64,000 nucleotides of DNA from Akkermansiaceae bacterium (lineage in GTDB: Bacteria; Verrucomicrobiota; Verrucomicrobiia; Verrucomicrobiales; Akkermansiaceae): NCBI GenBank assembly GCA_024233135.1, contig JACKPZ010000003.1, forward strand, positions 124,001-188,000, given 5' to 3'. Positions within the stretch are counted from its first letter, which is position 1; every line of letters begins with the position of its first letter. Made by a program: the position numbers and the translations under genes. Below, piece after piece: positions 55,476 through 61,216 of this stretch. Under the pieces are notes generated by a model. It ran no database searches. It was given only the letters and a program-made list of their open reading frames with translations, and had not been told where the DNA came from.

Positions 55476-56498
55476 ATGTCCCGATTGTTTGACTCTCCCA
55501 CCGCCTGGCTGACACGCCGGGACGGGACCGTGGTCGTGGGGAGCGGACCGTTCACCGCAAGCGATACCTTCGAAGGCGCGGACGCCGCATTTTACGTGCA
55601 GGAATTCGACTGGGGGGACGCGAAGCCATGGAAGATCCCGGCACGGGTGGAATGCATGGAGCTCGCGGATTTCCGAAGACTCGCGGGGCACCCGCAGCCC
55701 CTGCCCTGCGAGTGGCAGGCACCGGACGCCGCTCCGTTTTCGGAGGTTTTCCAAGAGGTCATGACCGCCATCCGGGGCGGCGAATTTGAAAAAAGTGTGC
55801 CGGTGGTGACCGAGTCCGGTGTTTCGCCACGCGCGCCCGGCCCGACGGTCGCCGCGGCTGTCGCTCATCAGGACCTGCCGCTGCGCAGCTATGGATGGGT
55901 CGGGGCGGAAAGCGGATTCGCCGGAGCCACCCCGGAGTCGTTGTTCACACTCGACCACGGCTGTCTGGAAACCATGGCGCTCGCCGGGACCGCCCGCAGT
56001 GAGGATCGCGACGTGTTCGCAGTGGACGAAAAAGAGATCCGCGAGCACGAATACGTGGCTCAAACGCTCGTTTCAAAGCTAACAAACATCGGCAGCCTGA
56101 CGCGCCACCCGCGGGAGATTCTCGATCTGGGATCGATCGTCCATTTCCTCTCACGGATCGAAGTCAAGGTGCCGGACAGCCTCACGCCGGAGTCTCTGTT
56201 GCGGCAGCTCCATCCCACGCCGGCGCTGGGCCCGCTGCCACGGACGGACGAAACGATGGCGAAGTTGATCGACTGGCGCCGCCGCCTCGGCTGCCCGCCA
56301 CATTTCGGCGCGCCGTTCGGAGTGGCCGAGGGAGGACGTTTCGATGCGGTCGTTGCCATCCGGGGCGTCTGGTGGGACGGAAAGCATATCCGGATTCCAT
56401 CCGGTTGCGGGCTCATCGAGGCCAGCCGGCTCGTCAATGAATGGCGGGAACTCCGGCTCAAACGCGAATCCGTGAAGCATTTCCTGCCCGGGAATTGA
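55476..56498 (+). CDS. Isochorismate synthase-like chorismate-binding enzyme
   Basis: 340 residues. The C-terminal two-thirds follow the chorismate-binding fold: YGWVGAESGFAGATPESLF, ETMALAGTA, KEIREHEYVAQTLVSKL, LHPTPALGPLPR and FGVAEGGRFDAVVAIRGVWW with SGCGLIEAS. This pattern is closest to MenF/isochorismate synthase rather than TrpE or PabB. Enzymes of this type feed menaquinone synthesis; no other men gene is in the window. ATG at 55476 (MSRLFDSPTAWLT). Shorter at the N-terminus than MenF. Confidence 0.84.
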   Translation: MSRLFDSPTAWLTRRDGTVVVGSGPFTASDTFEGADAAFYVQEFDWGDAKPWKIPARVECMELADFRRLAGHPQPLPCEWQAPDAAPFSEVFQEVMTAIRGGEFEKSVPVVTESGVSPRAPGPTVAAAVAHQDLPLRSYGWVGAESGFAGATPESLFTLDHGCLETMALAGTARSEDRDVFAVDEKEIREHEYVAQTLVSKLTNIGSLTRHPREILDLGSIVHFLSRIEVKVPDSLTPESLLRQLHPTPALGPLPRTDETMAKLIDWRRRLGCPPHFGAPFGVAEGGRFDAVVAIRGVWWDGKHIRIPSGCGLIEASRLVNEWRELRLKRESVKHFLPGN

Positions 56499-56583
56499 TC
56501 CGTCATGCCCACATATTCCGGAGCGTTCTTCTATCCGGCATATTCGAAAATCTGGTCATGTGACAACTCACCCGACAAAATTA

Positions 56584-56612
56584 TTCAAAAAATGTTGATT
56601 ATTTTTTAAATT
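56584..56612 (+). promoter_or_regulatory. Candidate promoter of the two-component operon
   Basis: TTCAAA (56584-56589), a 17 nt spacer and TAAATT (56607-56612) lie in a locally AT-rich stretch 35 nt before the sensor kinase ATG. The match to sigma-70 consensus is moderate. The AT-richness stands out in this genome. Confidence 0.4.
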
Positions 56613-56646
56613 TGGGGAAACTCGCCGCGGCTTTGACCACCGTATC

Positions 56647-58653
56647 ATGCGATCGAACGTCCCCAATCGAGCCATACCCACGGTGCTGACAATGCTGGCG
56701 GCGGGAGTTTTCCCGGGTTCCCCAGCATACGGTCTGACGCCCGTGAGTCCCAACCCGATCAGCCGGTTGGCGCGGGTGTTCGATTCGCAGTTGGTGAAGG
56801 TGGAGGACCGGGTGGCCTGGCTGGACAAGCAACTTTCGACCTTTGCGAGTTTCAACGAGCGCCCGCTCAATTCCGGCCTCGGATTCCGCGCCTCACGCAG
56901 CCACCCGGGAGGTCCGGACCCCTCGGTGACCATCGATCTGGGCAGTGCGCTGCCGCTTGAGAAGATTTTCCTGATTCCGGCGCAACGCGAGTACGCCGAG
57001 GACCCGGGCCTGTTTCCCAAGCGCTTTACGATCGACCTGTCCAACCACGAGGATTTTTCGAACCGGACGATCCTGTTCACGACCGGCACAATGCCCCTGC
57101 CCTCGCCGGGCACCATCCCCTTTCCGTTCCCCTGCAAGGAAACGGCGCGCTACGTGCGCCTGACGGTGCAGGAAGGCAACCACCGTGGAGCAATCGACTT
57201 GTTCGGCCTCTCGGAAATGGTCGTCATCTCGAACGGCGAGCCGGTCTCCTTCGGCCGGCAGGTGAGTTCGGTCGGCGCTTCGGACGTGCCGTCGATTTGG
57301 TATCCGGAAGCCCTCGTCGACGGCCGGATGCCGCTGGGCATCTGGCACAACGGCGGCATGCCCGATCCGAATCCGGGCGACATCGTCGAGATCGAGGACG
57401 GAACAGACCAGAACACCGTGTGGGACATGGATCTCGGAACGGATCAAGCCATCGACCGGCTGGTCCTTTTCCCCTACCGTCTGAGCAAGAATCTGGAATC
57501 CACGGTTCTGCCGGAATCGCTTTCGATCACGCTGGACGGCCCGGACGGCGAATTCACACACGAGTGGACCAACCCGATCCCCGGTTCGGAAAGCACCACG
57601 CCGCTGATGATCCCGTTCTCCGGGCACAAGGCGCGAAGCATCCGCATCACCACACTGATGCCATGGGAACTGGGAAACCGGAGGCTCAACGCCCTCTCCG
57701 AAATCGAAGTCTGGGTCGGTAACAAGAACGTCGCGAGCGGGCTTCCCGTGAACCGGATCCACGGCGGCGATTCGCTCGCCATCGCGTCGCTCACCGATGG
57801 CTACACCTCGGACCGCTTCATCATTCCGGTGTCGTCGTGGCTCAACCAACTCACCGAGCGCTGCCGGATCGAGCGCGAACTGGCCACCCTGCGACCGGTC
57901 CACCGCCGGCTTTCGTCGCGCAGCGAACTCAACGCCACCTGGGGCTCGGCCGTCGTGCTGGGCCTCACGTTCCTGATCCCGGTGTTCATCGTCGAGCGCC
58001 GGCGCCTGCTTTCCCGTGACCAGCTCGACCAGATCCGCAAGCGGATCGCCTCCGACCTTCACGACGACATCGGCAGCAACCTCGGCAGCATCTCGCTCAT
58101 CGCACGCACCGCCCGCAAGGACCTCGTCCGGATGAAGGGCCCCGATGAAATCGCCGAGGACCTCGGGGAAATGGAAACCATCGCCCGCGAGAGCTCGCTG
58201 GCCATGCGCGACATCGTCTGGCTGCTGGAACGACGCCAGGACTCCATCGGCGACCTCGTCGAGCGGATGCGGGAAACCGCCTGCCGCCTGTTGCGCGAGA
58301 TCCAGTTCACCGTCGAGTGCGAGTCGAACAAGACCACCGCCCGTCTCTCGCTCGACGCCAAGCGCCACCTGTTCCTGTTTTACAAGGAGGCAATCCACAA
58401 CATTCTCAAGCACTCCCACGCCAACCGCGTCAGCATCCGGCTGTGGGACGTCGACGACAAGCTCGCCCTGGAAATCTCCGACAACGGCGTCGGACTGCCG
58501 GATGCGGACCGCCCCCCGACGGTCAACAAACTCCGCGACAGGGCGAAAGTGCTCGATGGTCTGCTCCAGATCGCCTCGTCGAGCGAAACCGGAACGTCGA
58601 TCCGCCTGATGGTGAAACGTTCGCACCTTACAACCCACCCCGTGATGTCATGA
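56647..58653 (+). CDS. NarX-family sensor kinase with two discoidin-like sensor domains
   Basis: 668 residues. A signal sequence (about 1-29) is followed by two galactose-binding (F5/8 type C-like) beta-sandwich domains at about 70-195 (PDPSVTIDLGSALPLEKIFL, ARYVRLTV) and 205-357 (MDLGTDQAIDRLVLFPYRLS, ARSIRITTL). A helix spans about 433-449. The cytoplasmic part has a HisKA_3 dimerisation block with the phospho-histidine His472 in SDLHDDIGSNLGSISLIART, and a HATPase with EAIHNILKHS and SDNGVGLP. The sensor presumably reads a sugar or glycan outside the membrane. It is co-translated with its regulator (ATGA overlap). Confidence 0.88.
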   Translation: MRSNVPNRAIPTVLTMLAAGVFPGSPAYGLTPVSPNPISRLARVFDSQLVKVEDRVAWLDKQLSTFASFNERPLNSGLGFRASRSHPGGPDPSVTIDLGSALPLEKIFLIPAQREYAEDPGLFPKRFTIDLSNHEDFSNRTILFTTGTMPLPSPGTIPFPFPCKETARYVRLTVQEGNHRGAIDLFGLSEMVVISNGEPVSFGRQVSSVGASDVPSIWYPEALVDGRMPLGIWHNGGMPDPNPGDIVEIEDGTDQNTVWDMDLGTDQAIDRLVLFPYRLSKNLESTVLPESLSITLDGPDGEFTHEWTNPIPGSESTTPLMIPFSGHKARSIRITTLMPWELGNRRLNALSEIEVWVGNKNVASGLPVNRIHGGDSLAIASLTDGYTSDRFIIPVSSWLNQLTERCRIERELATLRPVHRRLSSRSELNATWGSAVVLGLTFLIPVFIVERRRLLSRDQLDQIRKRIASDLHDDIGSNLGSISLIARTARKDLVRMKGPDEIAEDLGEMETIARESSLAMRDIVWLLERRQDSIGDLVERMRETACRLLREIQFTVECESNKTTARLSLDAKRHLFLFYKEAIHNILKHSHANRVSIRLWDVDDKLALEISDNGVGLPDADRPPTVNKLRDRAKVLDGLLQIASSSETGTSIRLMVKRSHLTTHPVMS

Positions 58654-59306
58654 TCTCCGAAGCCACCACCCTTACCAACATCTGGATCGTCGAGGACCAC
58701 GAGGTCTTCGCCCGCCAGGTGCGACGCCTCATCGACTCCGAGCCGGACCTCCGCTGCGACCACCATTTCAGCAACGCGGCCGACTTGTATGACAAGCTCA
58801 AGTTCACCAACGAACGTCCCGACCTTCTGCTGCTCGACCTCGGACTTCCGCGCCGCGACGGACTCGAGGTCCTCTCGGACATCCGCACCATCCTGCCCGA
58901 TGTGAAGGTGCTCATCCTCACCGCCTCCGACGACCGCGAGAAGGTCTATCAGGCGATCTGCAACGGAGCCTCCGGATACCTGCTCAAAACGGCGGACCCG
59001 GACGAACTGCTCAGCGGCATCCGCGACGTCGTGCACGGCGCGTCCGCGCTGAGCAGCCCGATCGCCAAGATGATCCTCGAAGGATTCGCCCGTTACGGTC
59101 CGGTCGAGAAAATCGAGCCGCTCACCAACCGCGAGGAGGACGTGCTGCACTACCTCGTCAAGGGCCTCATCAAGAAGGAGATCGCCGAGCAACTCAGCAT
59201 TTCCCAGCACACCGTGGACATGCACCTGCGATCGGTGTACCGCAAACTCCACGTGCGCTCGCAGACCGAGGCGGTCGCCAAGGCCATCCGCCGCGGACTC
59301 GTTTGA
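58650..59306 (+). CDS. NarL/FixJ-family response regulator
   Basis: 218 residues. Receiver domain with acidic pair VEDHE (about 14-18), phospho-acceptor Asp63 in LLLLDLGLPRRDG, Thr in LILTASDD and Lys in GYLLKTADPDEL. A LuxR-type helix-turn-helix follows (LTNREEDVLHYLVKG, then IAEQLSISQHTVDMHLRSVY). It overlaps the kinase stop by 4 nt (ATGA), so the pair is a unit. Target genes are unknown. A strong bidirectional terminator follows. Confidence 0.95.
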   Translation: MISEATTLTNIWIVEDHEVFARQVRRLIDSEPDLRCDHHFSNAADLYDKLKFTNERPDLLLLDLGLPRRDGLEVLSDIRTILPDVKVLILTASDDREKVYQAICNGASGYLLKTADPDELLSGIRDVVHGASALSSPIAKMILEGFARYGPVEKIEPLTNREEDVLHYLVKGLIKKEIAEQLSISQHTVDMHLRSVYRKLHVRSQTEAVAKAIRRGLV

Positions 59307-59347
59307 TCCCGTTTCTTCCCTCTTCTCCGTCTGGAGAGTTCGCATGA

Positions 59348-59381
59348 AAAACCCCCGGTCCTTCGCAGGGCCGGGGGTTTT
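59348..59381. terminator. Bidirectional rho-independent terminator
   Basis: AAAACCCCCGGTCC and GGGCCGGGGGTTTT pair over TTCGCA (one wobble), giving about 14 bp with A and T runs on both flanks. It lies between the response regulator and rplI, which converge, and can stop both transcripts. Confidence 0.92.
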
Positions 59382-59415
59382 CCTATGATCGAAATGGGAT
59401 TCCGGTGGAAGGCGA

Positions 59416-59892
59416 TCAGCCTTCGGCGGATTCTTCGTCCTCGCCGGCCTCGACCTCGATGGTGAGGATCGGCATCACCTGCGGGTGCAGCTTGATGGTG
59501 ACGTCCGTCTTGCCGGACTTCTTGATCGGCTTGTCGAGCTCGATGGCGTGGCGGTCGATCTCGATGCCGGCGGCTTCGAGTTCCTTGTGGATGTCGATGT
59601 TGGTGACGGAGCCGAACGCCTTGCCGCCCTGGCCGGTGGAAAGGGTGAACTTGGGCTTGAGCTTGGAAATGCGGGTGGCGAGTTCCTGATAGGTGAGGAG
59701 TTCCTCGGCCTCGCGGCGGGCGCGGGCGCTCTTGAGGGCCTCGACGTGGCGCAGGTTGCTGCGGGTGGCCTCGTAGGCCTTGCCCTGCGGGATCAGGAAG
59801 TTGCGGGCATAGCCGGCGCGCACCTTGACGACGTCCGCTTCGGCACCGAGGCCTTCGATTTTTTCTTTGAGGATGACTTGTGCGTTGGCCAT
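59416..59892 (-). CDS. rplI: 50S ribosomal protein L9
   Basis: 158 residues. The N-terminal rRNA-binding block MANAQVILKEKIEGLG, VKVRAGYARNFLIPQGKAYE is diagnostic. A long central helix (LKSARARREAEELLTYQELA) and C-terminal domain (GKAFGSVTNIDIHKELEAAG) follow. An acidic tail (EVEAGEDEESAEG) is longer than usual. ATG at 59892; the frame upstream is non-coding. Its usual neighbours rpsF/rpsR are not seen upstream within the window. Confidence 0.97.
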   Translation of the reverse strand: MANAQVILKEKIEGLGAEADVVKVRAGYARNFLIPQGKAYEATRSNLRHVEALKSARARREAEELLTYQELATRISKLKPKFTLSTGQGGKAFGSVTNIDIHKELEAAGIEIDRHAIELDKPIKKSGKTDVTIKLHPQVMPILTIEVEAGEDEESAEG

Positions 59893-60056
59893 GGAATCTC
59901 GAGGTGAAAGTTCGTGTGGGGCGCGGGATTTAGGCGGGCGGCCCCGGCGAGTCAAGAAGAATGGCCGCGATTTTCCCCGGCAACCCGGAATTTCCCCGGT
60001 GCCGAAGCATCATCCGGAGTTGCGGAGCGCAGGCCGCCGGAGCATTCATTGCTTCG

Positions 60057-60775
60057 ATGTCATCAAACGCGCTGCGCGACCACCTGGACCTGCTCACCCC
60101 GCCGCTCCCGTGGGACAAGCCCCGCTGGGTGAGACGGGAGGGCGCCACGGTGGTCCTGCTGCACGGCCTGTGGCGCGGCTACCGGGCGATGGCCCCGCTG
60201 GAACGCGCCCTCGGCGTCGATGGATTCTCGACGCTCAACATCCCCTACCCGTCGCCACGCTTTCCGGTGGAGGAACTCGCGCGACGGATCGCACGCCAGA
60301 TCGCCGAGCGGACGGGCGGCGGCGAACTCGCCTTCGTCACCCACTCGCTCGGCGGGATCCTGCTGCGCCAGATGATGACGCAGGACGTCCCGTGGTCGTG
60401 GGGCCGTTGCCTGATGCTCGCCCCGCCGAACGGCGGCAGCGAAATCGTCGACTGGCTGGACGGCCATCCGGCGCTGCGCAGCCTGCTCTCGGGCCGGCGG
60501 GGCGCTCGCTGGGCACCGACGGTCTTCCGGCGGCGCTTCCGAGCCCTCCGCCGGACTTGGAAATGGCGGTGATCATGGGGACCCGGCCGAAGATCCCGTT
60601 TTTCCAGTCGCTGCTGGATTCCTCCAACGACGGCATCGTTTCCACGGAAAAAGGAAGGCTGCCCGGCGTCACACGGTTCGCCGAGGTCGATAGCGACCAC
60701 ACGTTCATCCAGATGCATCCGGAGACCATTCGGCTGGCACGGGATTTCCTGAGATCCGGCTCGTGGAATCCCTGA
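60057..60775 (+). pseudogene. Alpha/beta hydrolase with a frameshift
   Basis: From ATG 60057 the frame encodes an alpha/beta hydrolase N-terminal half with VVLLHGLWRGYRAMAPLERA and the nucleophile elbow THSLGG. After CLMLAPPNGGSEIVDWLDGH the natural continuation (LGTDGLP, DLEMAVIMGTRPKIPFFQSL, NDGIVSTEKGRLPG, DSDHTFIQMHPETIRLA) is read in another frame. The switch lies near the CTCTC run at 60487-60491; removing two bases there restores one frame ending at 60775. As written the product stops at 60572 and lacks the catalytic Asp and His. Either a pseudogene or a sequencing error. Confidence 0.82.
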
Positions 60776-61216
60776 CAGGCCCCGATGAGACGGGCGCGGA
60801 GACGGTTTCGATCATGCGGATTCGGTTTGAAATCAGGCAACCGCGATGATTCAGATATCTTTCAAAGATCGGCGGAATCCATTGCGGCACAATGAATCGC
60901 CCCGCGGGCGCCACGCGATCGCGTAATGCCGCGGCCGGGATTTCATGCGATAAGGGAGCGTGTTGTCCGACATCATCGGCTTCCGACGTTCGTGTCGGAG
61001 ACGCGGTGTCTGGGCCGCATGCCCGTTCTCCAGCCCACCCATCCACCTTGACAATCCATATCCCGTCCCCTAGCTACACCGGCGTCTCGATATCGTTTCG
61101 CCGCCGCCTTGGAATCTAATTCTTCGTGAATCGTGGCGCGGATCGTGCCAGTCTCCGCCCTGAACGGCGTTCTCCCCCTCTCCTCTCCCCAACATCCCCC
61201 GACTCCCCCCCTGTCC
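60776..61216. other. Upstream region of the SGNH hydrolase gene
   Basis: 441 nt with no recognised gene. It holds a 6-bp hairpin TCCGAC-GTTCGT-GTCGGA at about 60983-61000 and a consensus -35 box (see the promoter entry). The last 50 nt are C-rich with no clear ribosome site. The frame labelled as coding in other registers is arginine-rich shadow. Confidence 0.5.
61048..61076 (+). promoter_or_regulatory. Possible promoter of the SGNH hydrolase gene
   Basis: TTGACA (61048-61053) is a perfect -35. After 17 nt comes TAGCTA, a poor -10. The start codon is about 140 nt downstream, leaving a long leader. Low confidence because of the -10. Confidence 0.35.
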
